Origin: Rhodamnia argentea
Lineage: Eukaryota; Streptophyta; Magnoliopsida; Myrtales; Myrtaceae
Assembly (NCBI RefSeq): GCF_020921035.1
Contig: NC_063151.1
Span: 22,636,934 to 22,700,933, forward strand
DNA: 64,000 bases
Direction of reading: 5' to 3'
Position 1 is the stretch's first letter; each line of letters opens with the position of its first letter. Below, piece by piece: positions 21,850-34,286 of the stretch. Position numbers and translations under genes: made by a program. The notes under the pieces were generated by a model, which saw only the letters and a program-made list of their open reading frames with translations, was not told the origin of the DNA and did no database searches.

Positions 21850-24060
21850 CAATTCACATGTACATCTTAATATTTTTTTTTTCTTTATCTCCTCAGTACA
21901 CTCACTTGATAGAAAGCCCGATTTGCCTTAAAGTTGAAGTTTTCAGGGAAACAGGAGGCTCCATCATTCGACCACAGCCAAAATCAGAGAACATGATGAA
22001 GGATTTGAGGAGGGGCATTAGTTCCACACACGCCGAGAAAAGGCATTATGAAAACCGAATAAAGAGGGAAAAAAGAGAGAATAAAGTTAGCGTTGAGAGT
22101 TCAGAAGTCTAGGAACATAATCATGTGTCTTGCTTTCCTGCAAAAAAAGTAGGGGAACTTTTCTCCGTCGCCAGAGACAATTTCTCCGTCTTCGAACCGA
22201 TTATCCAAGCTCTACGCCCCACCAAACCTACTTCATTCATCGGATGTAATCACAGTCATTGAATTATATGGGAACCCACGAGACCGACCGTGCGGTCTCT
22301 CTTTTTTTTATTGGTCGGAAAAGGAACTTCGTTTCAGTCGGCTGATAGCTGGGATTTATCATGATCGCCATGAATGAGGTGGTCCATTCAATCATTTTGC
22401 TCATGTACGTAAGGACGACAATTGCACAAATTTAGAACAGCAACGTTGTTTCATATTCATGTCCGACAGTCCTGGATAAGAAAGATCGGATAGCAACTGG
22501 TTCAACTCTGCAAACTCTGCAAACCATTGGAAACAAAGTCTAATTCAATGAAAAGGTGACAAATCAAATGAGAAGTTACAGAACCGTACCCTTGTGGCCT
22601 TATGTAATATTCTTCTCGACTATAGGAAGTAAAATGTGTGTTTGATAGAAGAATTAACTTAATTTTCGGTAATATGGTTGATCCCTTTTGAAGTTAACTC
22701 CCAGATGAGCTCCAAAACTCCCTCTGACTCCATGAGGTTTGGCAAAAGGTTCGATAAACCATTATGATTCGGTCGAGATCAGATGTAGAGTAGATTTCCA
22801 ACAATCCAAATGATATTCTAGCACAAAACCCCGACTAGAATGCACCGTAAAGAGATCGATGGAGTTTTTTGGGTGATTGGTTTTGATACAACGGAACTCG
22901 TATCCGAATCACAGCTTCTTTCACTCAGAGTGATATAGAGGATTATGCCCATCATCCCGCGAGTAAAGCCTTATCCGAAGCACGCGAAAGGGGCGGTTTT
23001 GTGTGTATCCGTTAAATTAAAAGATGCACGATCCCGCGAATTACTTGGGAACAAGTCAAGTGAGTAAATTGGAATGAGTCGAACGTTTCAAAATGCATTG
23101 TACCATCAAGAAGAAAATACGAATGGCACTGTCTAAGGTCCCATCCAACTTTGTATTTTTAAACATCACAGTACTTTCAGAACGTGAAGAGTCTTTTTCC
23201 TAGGTTGCTTCGATACGTGAACACATGCTAATCAACAATTCCCGAGATTGATCTTTCAAGTTCAAGGCCATGATCATGTCTGCTTTTTCCAAAGAACAGC
23301 TATTTCCCCGGAAACCGGAGTTTGTTCTTTCCAGCTAAGACAATAATTTCATAGAGAGTACTAAATTTAATCGAGATCTCAAAATAGTTTACTCACTCCT
23401 AATTAATTACATGTGGGGAAAGGAAGTTGTCCATCAATATCAATCCCAGAACAGAATTAAGAAACCATATAATCCTGGAATTAATGGGCCTCCCGTGCCA
23501 TCTGAAGCACTGGCCTTTTTGTGGATTTTGCCCATCTAAGCATTCTCTCAACTTTGGGCTTTACTCTCTTTTCTCCAAACAAGACAAAAAAAGGACCTAA
23601 TTATAGGAGAACAAAATTTAGGACTAAGCTTCATGAAAAAGGACCCCCTTTTTATACATTTTCAGTTTGTATTCCGGCTTCAAAATGCCACCCGACGTGG
23701 CGAAGAGCACAGAGAGCCCCGTTCCTAAGCGTGGAAATCTCTATCTATAGATAACTTTACTCAGCTCCCGTTGTTTCCTGAAAAATGAATGTTTTGAAAA
23801 ATATTTTTTCAAAAATAATTGCTTGTATAGCTTGAAATAATTAGTCGATGTTTCATTAACAGTTTATGCCTAAACATTTTCGAGAACGATAAAAATATTT
23901 TTCGTTCATTCATTTTTATAAGTCACGAATAATTATTTTTAGGAAAATATCTTCTGAATTAATCATTTTTAGCGGCGATGAAAATTAATCCCGAGCCCTT
24001 CAACTTCGGGCACTGGTGCGAAGCAAACACTTAGTTTTCCCTCACTCGGACGAAGAAAAT
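21850..24060. other. No gene recognised; intergenic
   Basis: Short ORFs (for example 21831-22112 on the plus strand) have no family motifs. Around 23790-23960 there are words of the type gaaaaatattttt that resemble the ends of the foldback elements. Nothing else could be supported. Confidence 0.4.
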
Positions 24061-25029
24061 AAGGCTGTGTTTGGTGGACAGGATGAAACTTCGAATAGGA
24101 TAACTTTTATCCTATTTGGTGTTTGGAGTAATGTGAAATCCGGATATAGCCCGGATATAGTTTAGATTAAAAAAAATCCCACCTAAGGGGTGGGATAGAT
24201 CCAAACAGGATATGTGAAATTTTGAAAACTAATTAAAAAAATCACGTATTCTTTCCCCACTTTTGCGCTCACTTTGCCCAGTACCACCATCGAGACTCCA
24301 TGGCCACCGCTCCTCCCACCGACGACAACCTACTTCCCGCCTTCGGCCGCAGGGAAAAGTGGCGTCGGAGCTTGCCGACTCTGCCTCTTCCTTATGTTGT
24401 TCAACTCCACCTTGGTGGGGAACTTTGTGATCCCGACCAAAGCGCAATGCCTCATCCGCGAAGAAAAAGATCCAACGGGGGCGGTCGCTAGGGCGATCTT
24501 GCTCCTCGGCTGCGTTACTCGGAGTGAGTTGGATTGGAGGAGCTGTCCGCTTGTGAATCAGATCTGGGCACTATCTCAACAGGCCCCACGAATCATTGAG
24601 GAACTTCGCCCGCTGGTCTCCGATCCATGGTTAGGCGAAGTGTGTGTTGCTCCCTATATAAAGCTTGATTGTGTTGTTCTTTGGTAAAAGTATTTGGGTG
24701 CTTTGTTATTCAGAATGAAGAGTGCGTGTCGGTGACTCCGCCTACCGGCTTAAGCTGTTGTTTTTTCTTTTGATTGCCTTCTTTGACAATTTCCTCAATT
24801 TATGGAGAAAGAATGAATGAATTAATTCATTGGAGACCAGAAGAAATGAGAATGTTGGAAAGATAACTAGAATTAGTCAGCAGAATTTAAATTTAGCAGG
24901 AGATTTGGCTCAAATCTATAAAGAAGGAAATAACAACCATATTTTCCATTTTATCTCCAGAGATGTATTCTATCTTCTTTAAAGATAATGAAATCCCCAA
25001 GGTGATATGTCGATTTGGGGGTTTCTCAT

Positions 25030-25820
25030 TGTTGCGCGGAACAAGCGATCGAACAATAAAAAGACATAACAAAAAAATAAATCGGACACTAGATGTACTT
25101 AGTTCGATCGTAGAAACCTACGTTCACGGGAAGAGCAGCAACGAATTTCACTATAGATCAAGCCATACACGGAGATTACAGACCACACTAGAGTTACTCA
25201 AACACTCTCAATGTTTCCCAGTCCCAATTACATCCAATAACGCACACAGTGTTTAGCTCTCAATTTCTAGCGAAATAATCTTTCAATCCCACAAAGAAAT
25301 TACACAAATCTAACCTCAAGATTTAATCAGCTTTAACACCAATTGTTTCAGATGTAATTCTTGAAACTTTGGAAGCCCATGATGAAGTCTTTCTGCAAAT
25401 CAATAGCAGCGCCCCAAGCATTCACGTATGCGGTGCTTCCTTTTTGGCTTTTAAGCGCTCACGGCATCACTTGCAACTTCTCTGCACGGCATGCCTCGCT
25501 ATCCTCAAGAAATATATTTATAAATGCATGGAATCCCACTTGGCCGAGGAGTCCGAATAGAATTCGGCCAACGAAGTCAACTTCGCTTTTTTAACTTTCC
25601 TTGGCCGGCTCTAACAACTCAAAAGTATAGATATTGATGGATTTCAAAAGCAGATTTCGTCCCATACAAAATCTATGGAATCCGAATATTAATCTAACAA
25701 TATATTCCCTCTCTATTTTGCTTGGACAATTTTAACTTGATATCAAGACAAAATAGAAAACATTTAATTTGTAATATTTAGATTTTCGCTTTGAGCTTAA
25801 AATCGAGACATATTTTAACA
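25030..25820 (-). mobile_element. Solo LTR inserted in the 5' LTR of the copia element
   Basis: The 791-bp insert begins TGTTGCGCGG, ends TTTTAACA and is flanked by the duplicated target ctcat (25025-25029 and 25821-25825). Removing it restores the alignment with the 3' LTR. On the minus strand it starts TGTTAAAATATGTCTCG, similar to the LTR start of the copia element at the right end of the window (62968), so it probably belongs to a related family in minus orientation. No internal coding part remains, as expected of LTR-LTR recombination. Confidence 0.82.
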
Positions 25821-26030
25821 CTCATCATGGACGTAGGTTTCCAAGGGTTTTCCCCTTGTTCGATTGAATCACGTTAAACCTTGTTCTTCTTCTTCATGTG
25901 TGATTACAAAGAAAACATGGTATTAGAGCAAGGTTCGAGCGTGGAGCCCGTGATATCGAATTCACTATTTGATGCTTTATTCTACTTCTAATTCAAATAA
26001 GTTCTTGATCATCTGGTTTATTGTTGTTAT

Positions 26031-26960
26031 AATGGCTAGTTCATGAAACCCCACAAATGTTGGTCGATCTAGCTCAAATGAGATGAGGAATAGATTGACA
26101 TCCTTTCTTTTTAATGAAAGAAGCTACCTTCCTTGGTCTCGCACGATTACGATTGCCCTTGGAGGATGATTGAAGTTAGGCCATGTCAATGGTTCAATCA
26201 AAGCCCCATCATCCACCGATTCTAAATATGTCGAATGGCGGTCTATCGATAACTTGGTGATGTCGTGGATCTTCAACTCCATGGATCCTCACATTTATGA
26301 AATTTTTGCTTGCTTCGAAATGGCGGAATCTCTGTGGAAGTCTTTTAAAGACGTGTACGATTATGAAGATAATGTTTCTCGAATTTTCGAGTTGAAACAG
26401 GAAATTGCTCATACCGAGCAAGCTTCCAATCAACCATTTACCAAGCATCTAGGAACTCTAAAAAAGAAGCGGGATGAACTTTGTCGGTATCGTCCTCCCG
26501 CTAATTCCGTGAACATATACTCGTAAAGGGAAGAGCAAGATTGGGTTTTTCAATTATTGGCCAGCATTCAACCTTAATATGAGGATGCCAAAAGGCAAAT
26601 CCTTATTAGCCCTAGTTTTCCATATTTCACTAATGTTTGCGCCATCATCTGACGTGAAGAAATTCGACATCGTGTGATGAATCCAGGCTTGAAGTCAGGG
26701 GGAGAGATAGTGGAGAGTTCAGCTAATATTGTTAATTTCAATCCCAATCGCCAAAATACTCTAAGTAACGGCAGCAATAAATTTGATAGCGTGAAAGGAA
26801 AAGGCAAGGATAGAAACTGCAAGTTTCATTGCACTCATTGCAACAAGTACGATCGCACTCGGGATCATTGTTGGGAGTTACATCCTCATTTGAGGCAAAA
26901 TAAAGACAAGGTGCTTGCAACTAAAAGTGGCACTCCTAATTTCGGCCATATTCTCTAGGC
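26031..26960 (+). pseudogene. copia gag relic with zinc knuckle
   Basis: A gag-like frame starts near 26031 and is broken by stops at once; the longest open part is 26170-26526, with WRSIDNLVMSWIFNSMDP and SLWKSFKDVY typical of the UBN2/Retrotran_gag families. A Cys-rich stretch CTHCNKYDRTRDHC at about 26830-26875 corresponds to the nucleocapsid CCHC knuckle. It would package the RNA in virus-like particles; this copy is dead. Confidence 0.75.
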
Positions 26961-27084
26961 CAAATTTCCTTGCAACTCCAACAACTCGTGATGAGCAACG
27001 TCACTCCATCGAGTTCTGAGTCGGGAAGCTCAGGAAACATTGCTCATAACTCTAGTAATGCTTTTGCCCTATCTACATCTTCAA

Positions 27085-27935
27085 AAAATTATTTTATTGT
27101 TGATTCTAGAGCGACAATCATACGTGCTGCACTTCTCATTTGATTAAAAATCTCTGTGGCGCATATAATTACCCATCTATTACTGTTACTAGTGGAAAGC
27201 AGGTTCTTATTCAAGGAACTGGAACATTGGAATGTCTTTCCACCAAATCTAATGCGTTATTCATTCAAACTTTATCATCTAATTTGTTGTCTGTTAGTAA
27301 AATTACCAGAGATCTGAATTTTAATGTTGTATTTTCCCATGATAAGGTAATCTTTCAAGACAGTTTAACAGGGAAGAAGATTGATGAAGGTTAATTCCAG
27401 CAAGGGTTAGACATGCTTGATTTACCAAGTGCGGGTTTGATTGCCGGGAAAAATAAAGACAGAGAGGCTTATCTTTGGCATTGGCGTATGGGGCATCCAT
27501 CGGATAGTGTGCTAAGCATTATTGATTCTAACTTTACTATTGATACTAGTTCCTATGAGATTTGTTGTTATGCTAAACAACACAAATTGCCTTTCTCCTC
27601 TAGAACTAGTCGGTCTCCAGAATTGTTTGAATTAATTCATTTAGATGTTTGAGGTGCTGCCCCTATTAACTCTTGTGATGGATTTAAGTATTTTGTTACG
27701 TTTATCGATGATAAATCTCGTTGTACTTGGTTATACTTACTTGCTTCTAAGAGTGATGTGCTCCATGTTTTCCAAGAATTCACAAAAAAGATTAGTACGC
27801 AAGATGGTGCTAAGATCAAAATGCTACGGACTGATAATGGGAATGAGTATACAAATCACCTTTTTGAATCTTACCTTAAGAATCTGAGGATTATTCATCA
27901 ATTTTCATTCCTCAATAGAATGAAGTTGTAGAACG
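27085..27935 (+). pseudogene. copia protease and integrase relic
   Basis: The protease site reads F-I-V-D-S-R-A-T at about 27090-27113: the catalytic Asp is present but the DSG glycine is Arg. Then come a GAG_pre-integrase segment with HWRMGHPS (about 27478-27500) and CCYAKQHKLPF, and the integrase core with FVTFIDDKSRCTWLYLL and RTDNGNEYTN (about 27690-27860). Stops at 27392, 27650 and later, plus frame changes, interrupt it. Confidence 0.8.
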
Positions 27936-28639
27936 GAAAAACCGTCACCTTCTTGAGGTAACACGTTCTATCTTGTTTCGTGGGAATTTGCCCACGCATT
28001 ATTAGTTGGATGCCATACTAACTAGCTGCTATCTCATCAATCATCTTCCAAGTAAGGTGTTAAAATACAAGTCCCCAATGGAAAATCATTCTTGGCGGAT
28101 CTGTTAACCTTTATCATCCCCGTGTGTTGGGAAGCACATGCTTCGTTCATTTAGCACCTGGAAATAAATTCGATCCTCGTACTAGAAAATGTGTTGTCTT
28201 GGGATATTCCTCTGTGAAGAAAGGGATACAAATGTTTTGAACCCACCATTAGAAAATTTTTTATATCTCGGGATGTTACTTTTGATGAGACTCACATGTT
28301 TTTTCCTAGGGATCAAATTCAAAGGGAGATTGATATTGCCAACTATGATTATAGGGGCTTGGGCATTGAAAATTTACTCTAGTACAAGTGGTTCCAACAA
28401 CATATGATCTTGCTCCAGTTCAAGTGATTCCTACAGCAAATGATCTTGTGATTAATGAGGATCAGAAAAATGGGGATGAAGAAAGCCGGTATGATCCCGC
28501 ACCCACTATTCCTACAATCCCTGTGGAAAACATCCATTGTCTCCTAAGTAGTTCCAGTTCATCGTTCAACTACAATTTCCCAGCCATGAACTTGACTTCG
28601 CGACTTCTCAACATATCATTCATCCACTCTTTATCCCAT

Positions 28640-30235
28640 GCAAGCATCAATCTGTTATGAAAATATTTCACCCGAGTTAAGTGCTTTTTTGACTACTATT
28701 GATAAGGACATAGAACCAATAAGTTTTCTTGAGGCACAAAAGTCAACTGTATGGAAGAAAGCTATGGATGAGGAACTACATGCTCTAGACAAAAATCGCA
28801 CTCGGGGATATTGTTCCATCGCAATAAGACGAATGACCCGTTGGTTGTTAGTGGATTTACAAGATCAAATACAAAAGCGATGGATCTATCGAGAGGCATA
28901 AAGCAAAACTTGTGACAAAAAGGTTACACTCAAACGTATGGGGTGGATTATAAAGAAATATTTGCTCTTGTCGTGAAGATGAACATAGTCAGAGTTATCA
29001 TGTCGATTGCAGTCACGGATGGTCACTTTTTCAAATGGATGTTAAGAATGCCTTCTTACAAGGTGACCTTGAAGAAGAAGTGTACATGGACCTTCCCCAG
29101 GACATTCATTGGAAGGACATGGATTTGTGTGCAAATTAAATAAAGCAATTTATGGTCTCAAGCAATCTTCGAGAGCTTGGTATGGGAAGCTCAGTATTGC
29201 TCTTGTGAATATTGGCTTCAAAACTGGTGAGTCAAAACATTCTCTCTTTGTTAAGAAGAACTCTAAAGGAATTGTGGTTGTTTTGCTTTATGTTGATGAT
29301 ATCGTTATCATTGGTGATAATCCTGAAGAGATTGAAATCTAAAAAAAAAACTTGAATGAAAAGTTTGCCATCAAAGACTTGGGGTGGTTACGTTACTTCC
29401 TTAGAATTGAAATTGCTAAATCAAGCAAAGGATTATTTCTCTCCCGGAGAAAATATGCATTAGACTTGTTAAAGGAAACCGGGAAATTGGGTACTAAACC
29501 TGCAGAATCACCTATGGATTATGGCAGTAAGTTTGCGGCCAACACCACTCCTTTCAAAGACTATGGAATGTTCCAAAGATTGGTAGGTCGATTGACTTAT
29601 TTGACTATTACAAGACCGGATATCGCATATGCCGTTTGTTATGTTAGTTAATTCATGCATAATCCTACTAAAGGTCACATGGAGTTGGTCAACCATATAT
29701 TGCGATATCTAAAGTCATGCCCTGGATGTGGCATTCTTATGAAGAGTCATGGTCACATAGAGATTGAAGGTTAAACAGATGCAGATTGGGTTGGAGATTG
29801 ATAGAAGATCAACGATAGGGTTTTGCACCTTTTTAGGAGGAAACTTGGTCACTTTGAAGAGCCAAAAACAAAGCGTTGTAGCTAGATCAAGTGCAAAAGC
29901 AGAGTACATAGCCATGGCTTCAACCACATGTGAATTAGTATGGCTTCGTTTATTGTTGCAAGATTTAGGTCTTAATAAGCTTCAAACTCCTATGAAATTA
30001 TTTTGTGATAATCAAGCAGCAATTCATATTGCTTCAAATCCAGTGTTTCGTGAAAGGACCTAGCACATAGAGGTCGATTGTCATTATAATCGTGAGAAAG
30101 TTCAAGACAAGACAATTGAGACTCCATACGTCAGAAGTGAAGATCAATTGGCTAGCATATTTACTAAGGCGCTTTCCACCAAAAATTTCCAGCATGTGAT
30201 GACCAAGCTGACCTCCGATGACATCTTTGCCCTAG
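28640..30235 (+). pseudogene. copia reverse transcriptase and RNase H relic
   Basis: RT landmarks are [19 protein letters not shown] (about 29125-29180) and the active-site box LLYVDDIVIIGD (about 29283-29320), followed by FAIKDLGWLRYFLRIEI. RNase H follows with KQSVVARSSAKAEYIAMA (about 29870-29920) and FCDNQAAIHIASNPVFRERT, then a stop in place of the usual K before H-I-E-V-D. Several stops and frameshifts show it is not functional. Confidence 0.85.
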
Positions 30236-31310
30236 CTTGGAGGGGGAGTGTTGGAAAGATAACGACAACTAGCCAGTAGAATTTAACTTTAATAGGAGAT
30301 TTGGCTCAAATCTATAAAGAAGGAAATAACAACCATTTTTTCCTTTCAAATAGATATTCATGTTTATCTCTATAGATGTATTCTATCTTATTTAAAGATA
30401 ATGGAATCCCCCCAAGGCGATACATCGATTTGGGGGTTTCTCATCGTTGATGTAGGCTTTCAAGGGTTTTCTCCTTGGTTGACTGAGCCGCGTTAAATCC
30501 TGTTCTTCTTCTTCGATTGTGATTACAAAGAAAATAGAGAAGCTTCGGGAATATGTGATCGAGCAATGATTTTGGATGGTTTGCAGAACAAGAGGGATGG
30601 ATTCGCTGCAGAGCAGGAAGGCGTCGACTCCGGCAGCAGACATGGTGGGACTAGTGGAGAACTCGATCTCGAGGCATCCCGAAGCCGCGAAATCAGAGGT
30701 AGAGTGGGGCAGCGGCAAAGATCGTGGGCCTGGGGGAGAATTCGAACTCGAGAGTATCCCAAAACGACGAAGTCAGAGGTAGAGCAAGGCAGAATTTGTC
30801 GGGTTGGTTGAGGGTGACAAAAGGGATGTAGCAATAGGAGAGGGAATCCTCGAAAGAGGGATTTCCGACATGGATGGCGAATTGTGAGAGAATGAAACAA
30901 ATTTCATGATTTATTTTTAATTTTAATCCTGCAAATAGTCATTTAGATAATGTCTATTTGAATCCATGCTATTTTCGGATGTCAACAAATATTGGATGGA
31001 ATATTTAAAATCCTATCCTATCCGACATTATCCAATCCTGTAAAAATATCCGGACGATCAAAGTTTTGTTCAAACGCAGTATAAAAGGATGAACTTTGCC
31101 TTCGTCAAAGTTTCGTTCATTTTTCTTCACAATGCGGTGAAAAACATAAATGAAAGGTGTGATAAATTAGACAAGTCCATTGATTGAAGATTATTACATT
31201 TATCACGAATCACAAAACAGGAAAAAACACGACATTCCTTGGATGAGGAAATTTATTGATGGAAGCAAACAATGCACGTAAGAAATAAATTGGTCCGGTT
31301 ACGTGATCGA

Positions 31311-31937
31311 TTATCCCTTGTGCCCTGCGGGGTGGTCTTGACGGCCGCGGTGATGGTCAGACGGATCAGACGAAGCTCTTTCGATCTCGATGAAGCTCGA
31401 ATCCTCATTATCACTCTTGGCATGCAAACCCTTCTCCATCTTTTCACTCTTCTTAATCTCTTCATCAAAGACCACATCGTCTTCTACAGAGAGCACTATG
31501 GCTTCCGTGCCATGAGGACCTTCAACAATGGTCTCCTTCACCTTCCTGTGCTCCTCGAAATGGATCAACTTGGCCTTTTGCTCCGTCTTCTTCTTCTTTT
31601 TCATCCAGCAGAAGAGAGCCGCCACCATGAACGCAAAGAACAGGAGCCCCCCGCACGAGATGAACACGATGACGATGATCGTCGGGTGGTGGTCGGGCCC
31701 CGGCGGAGGCGGCAACGGGTGCGGCGGTGGCGGGGCGATGGGGTGGGGATGCGGTGGTGGGTGCACGTCAGGTGGCGGCGGAGTGAAGGGGTGGGGCCGC
31801 GACGGCGACGGCGGTGGCGATTTGGGATGCGGTGGAGGGGTTGCCGCCGGCGGAGGCGGGTTTGAAGAAGGGCGAGATGGTGGTGGTGGTGGTGGGAAAG
31901 AGGGGGTGTTGTAAGTGTTGACGGTTGGGGAGGCCAT
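31311..31937 (-). CDS. TED6/TED7-like proline-rich membrane protein (tracheary element differentiation-related), single exon
   Basis: One exon of 208 residues. It starts MASPTVNTYNTPSFPPPP, then a Pro-rich extracellular part with PPPP, PHP and PSP units (to about residue 85), one membrane helix (IIVIVFISCGGLLFFAFMVA, about 88-110) ending in a KKKKK stop-transfer, and an acidic cytosolic tail with HRKVKETIVEGPHGTEAIVL and FDEEIKKSEKMEKGLHAKS. This layout and these tail motifs match the TED6/TED7 proteins, which in Zinnia and Arabidopsis are linked to secondary-wall formation in vessel elements and bind secondary-wall cellulose synthase subunits. The long ORFs in other frames are shadows caused by the proline codons. 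A TATA box lies about 70 bp upstream. Confidence 0.82.
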   Translation of the reverse strand: MASPTVNTYNTPSFPPPPPPSRPSSNPPPPAATPPPHPKSPPPSPSRPHPFTPPPPDVHPPPHPHPIAPPPPHPLPPPPGPDHHPTIIVIVFISCGGLLFFAFMVAALFCWMKKKKKTEQKAKLIHFEEHRKVKETIVEGPHGTEAIVLSVEDDVVFDEEIKKSEKMEKGLHAKSDNEDSSFIEIERASSDPSDHHRGRQDHPAGHKG

Positions 31938-32002
31938 TTTTTGTGTACTTAGTGAATGAAATTAATTGGAATTGCTATGAAAAAAGCTACGTTTTTCCTT
32001 AT

Positions 32003-32012
32003 GTATATATAA
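32003..32012 (-). promoter_or_regulatory. TATA box of the TED7-like gene
   Basis: The minus strand reads TATATATAC about 70 bp before the ATG at 31937. Confidence 0.55.
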
Positions 32013-33280
32013 CGATAGTTTGCACGACATTAAAATTTTTTGAAGTTCTTGATGACTTGACTCTCATGGCAAGATTGAGGTGGTTGTTTGCATTAGAAAA
32101 CACTTCTTAGGTTTCCTTTGTTTTTGTTCTCAAGTATGTTTTCGTAGCATGGATGCCGGGAATTGAAGTGTGAATGAATACTTCGAGGAGAAATGAGATC
32201 ATGTGGGACAAAACCATCAACTTATCTAGCAGGAAATCAATCTAAATGTTCCGTTGATACAAAAAAAAAAGGTCCATAGTGTACGGTAAAGTTAATAGAA
32301 AATACTCAAGTACCTCAATGAATAGATATACGTAGATTTATAGTCTCCGGGACATGTACAAAACCGCGACGTCAACGATCGGAGAGATCAAAGTGCCTCT
32401 ACTTGTTTCGAAGATTTTTTTCAGTGCTTTCAAAGTACGACATGCTCATCCATTTAAGTCAATCACTGTTATCGACTACTATATAAGTTTTTAATTATTT
32501 TTTTTTACGGAAAATGGTTAACATTTTGCATGGGATTACGGGGTTTTCTTGGGATGAAAAGTCGCGTTCTGAAAATGTCTAGAAATTTCTCCAAGAAATA
32601 AATCTTCAAACAGGCATGCTCGAGCTAAGCGACAATGTTCATGAGCAAGAACAATTTGTATGATTCGGTGACACGGAGTAATGGGATTGAACCACTAACA
32701 TTTACGTATGTAAATCCAACCCAGCAAACAATTGGTATGCATTACATTAATTGAACAAGACGGTTGGTAACTTTAGTCATTCTTCTATTTGTATCGTTCA
32801 AGATAAGGTGATGGTTGTGAGAATTGAGCACGATGCCTCGACATAACCAAGGTTTTAACGGACAATCCATCTAAATCCTCGTTGGTTTATTCACAAGACA
32901 ATTTAATTCCCACGTGTTCTTTTTCTCTCTTCCTTCGTCTCGCAATCTAGAAACTTATGTATTTTTTCCTCCTCCTTTTTTTTTTCTTTTTCATTTCGCC
33001 CCCTATTTTCAGGATTAGAGCTGCACGGCAGCGTCAACTATTTCTTTAATCCGAAGGCTTGGCCCATGATGTAGCCCATCCCAGCATACCCTTCAAGCCA
33101 AGAACATGTCCTTAAAATCAGGGAGGGACGATCGAAGCCCAACGTCACATGAAGATGTCAGATATCGTCGAGGTCCCCATATTCTCGTGTAATTACATTA
33201 AGGGACCTAAAAGATACACCGTAAATTCATTTCGATCCTTTAACGGTTCTATCGAGCTCCTCAGTTGGGATTTGGATTTT
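32013..33280. other. No gene recognised; intergenic
   Basis: Upstream region of the TED7-like gene. Nothing beyond low-complexity T/C-rich stretches near 32940-33000 is visible. Confidence 0.4.
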
Positions 33281-33281
33281 A

Positions 33282-33537
33282 TAACATTGAGATTTCTGCG
33301 ACATGCGTGACATCACTCAAATTAGGCCGTCCAAATGAAAATAAACGGCCTGATTTGAGCCACGTCATTTGTTGAAAGGGAGGGAACAAATGTGGGTGGG
33401 AATTTTTTTGGGATTTGAAAAATTTTAAATCCCAAACATGACTCAAATCAAGCCGTCCAAATGAAATCAGACTGTCCATTTTTATTTTGACGGTCTGATT
33501 TGAGTAATGTCACGCATGTCATGGAAATGCTAACGTT
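33282..33537. mobile_element. MITE, about 256 bp, with long terminal inverted repeats
   Basis: The left end reads taacattgagatttctgcgacatgcgtgacatcactcaaattaggccgtc. The reverse complement of the right end reads taacgttagcatttccatgacatgcgtgacattactcaaatcagaccgtc, a match over 50 bp with scattered changes. Inside, ctcaaatcaagccgtccaaatgaaa repeats the same theme. There is no coding capacity. The terminal taac words may include a taa target duplication, which would fit Harbinger-type MITEs. Confidence 0.75.
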
Positions 33538-33808
33538 AGGCGATCCGAATCCCCTCGGTTGTCCAAGCATTTTGTGGGAAAATCGTTCATCGAGATTCCT
33601 ACAGTTCTTTGCGCAATTCTACTTAGGATCTTAGGCGATCAAGAGGGCTTCATATCGTTAGGATGACCTATCAAGGCAATGATTTAGCCGAGAGAGATCT
33701 CGATTATTTCGGGTTCCTATTCCTTCTATCATCGATGGGGACCGATTAACATAGCCGCAACTAGAAAATCAATCAGGTGTGCATTTATTGACGACTTCAT
33801 TAGGAACT

Positions 33809-34245
33809 GGCAATCCCCAAAATGATTCATAAATCTATTTCTTAATCCATATATAATGAGTTGAGTTGTTATATGGGAAAGTTATATTCAATAAATGAGT
33901 TATTAATGGATTTAGACATAATATGAGTGTTAGGTGAGTTGTAAATGGTTCATAAATGGATTTACTGCTTACTTAGACGTATCTCAACTCTCTGTCATTC
34001 TCTTTCACCCTCACTCAATTTCACGCTCACTCACTACGCACTCACACCTCAATTTGGGTATAAGTTTTTCTAAATTAGATTAACATGAAATTATTTTAGA
34101 AATATAGGTTGGGTTGGGATACTAGATTTGCATTGCAATAAATGTGTCCTAAACGGGGCTAAATGTGTCTATTTGGATCGGACCAATTATGACTCGACCC
34201 AACCTAACTCAGCCCGCTCGTTTGACAGGTCTAGTCCTCATATCG
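33809..34245. repeat. Probable non-autonomous DNA element, degraded
   Basis: The left side reads ggaactggcaatccccaaaatgattcataaat, and the right side, reverse complemented, reads agacctgtcaaacgagcgggctgag with ggttgggtcgagtcataatt. The interior repeats the words ataaatggattt. The combination resembles a widespread plant element ending in gacctgtcaaa. The ends are weakly inverted. Confidence 0.3.
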
Positions 34246-34286
34246 AGGATATGGTTGACTTTGATTGATATGATTTGTGCTGAAAA

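Larger units (their letters stand above)
24853..30536 (+). mobile_element. Ty1/copia retrotransposon, degenerate, with both LTRs and target-site duplication
   Basis: The 5' LTR (24853-25917, interrupted by an insertion) and 3' LTR (30249-30536) both begin tgttggaaagataac. The 5' LTR ends in CA; the 3' LTR ends in TA by a single change. The 5-bp sequence gagaa flanks the element at 24848-24852 and 30537-30541. The primer-binding site tggtattagagc is at 25918-25929 and the polypurine tract ggagggggag at 30239-30248. Internal order is gag, protease, integrase, RT, RNase H, the copia order. Many stops and frameshifts make it non-autonomous. Confidence 0.93.
24063..31075. mobile_element. Possible older DNA transposon split by a copia insertion
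   Basis: The left edge reads ggctgtgtttggtggacaggatgaaactt and the right edge, reverse complemented, reads ctgcgtttgaacaaaactttgat, a form common at ends of plant hAT or Harbinger non-autonomous elements. Inside the left part are the words atcctatttggtgtttgg, and inside the right part cctatcctatccgac. Without the copia insertion at 24853-30536 the element would be about 1.3 kb. The left part holds a plus ORF at 24274-24687 and the right part a 77-bp tandem repeat (about 30640-30795); neither shows a known protein. The ends match only partly, so the call is tentative. Confidence 0.35.

Noticed and set aside
24274-24687. Plus ORF of 137 codons left of the copia element
   Set aside because: A possible captured gene was considered, but the frame lacks recognisable motifs and other frames are open in the same place.
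31272-31914. Plus-strand ORFs with Arg- or Gly-rich products
   Set aside because: They are shadows of the TED7-like exon, which has the family layout on the minus strand.
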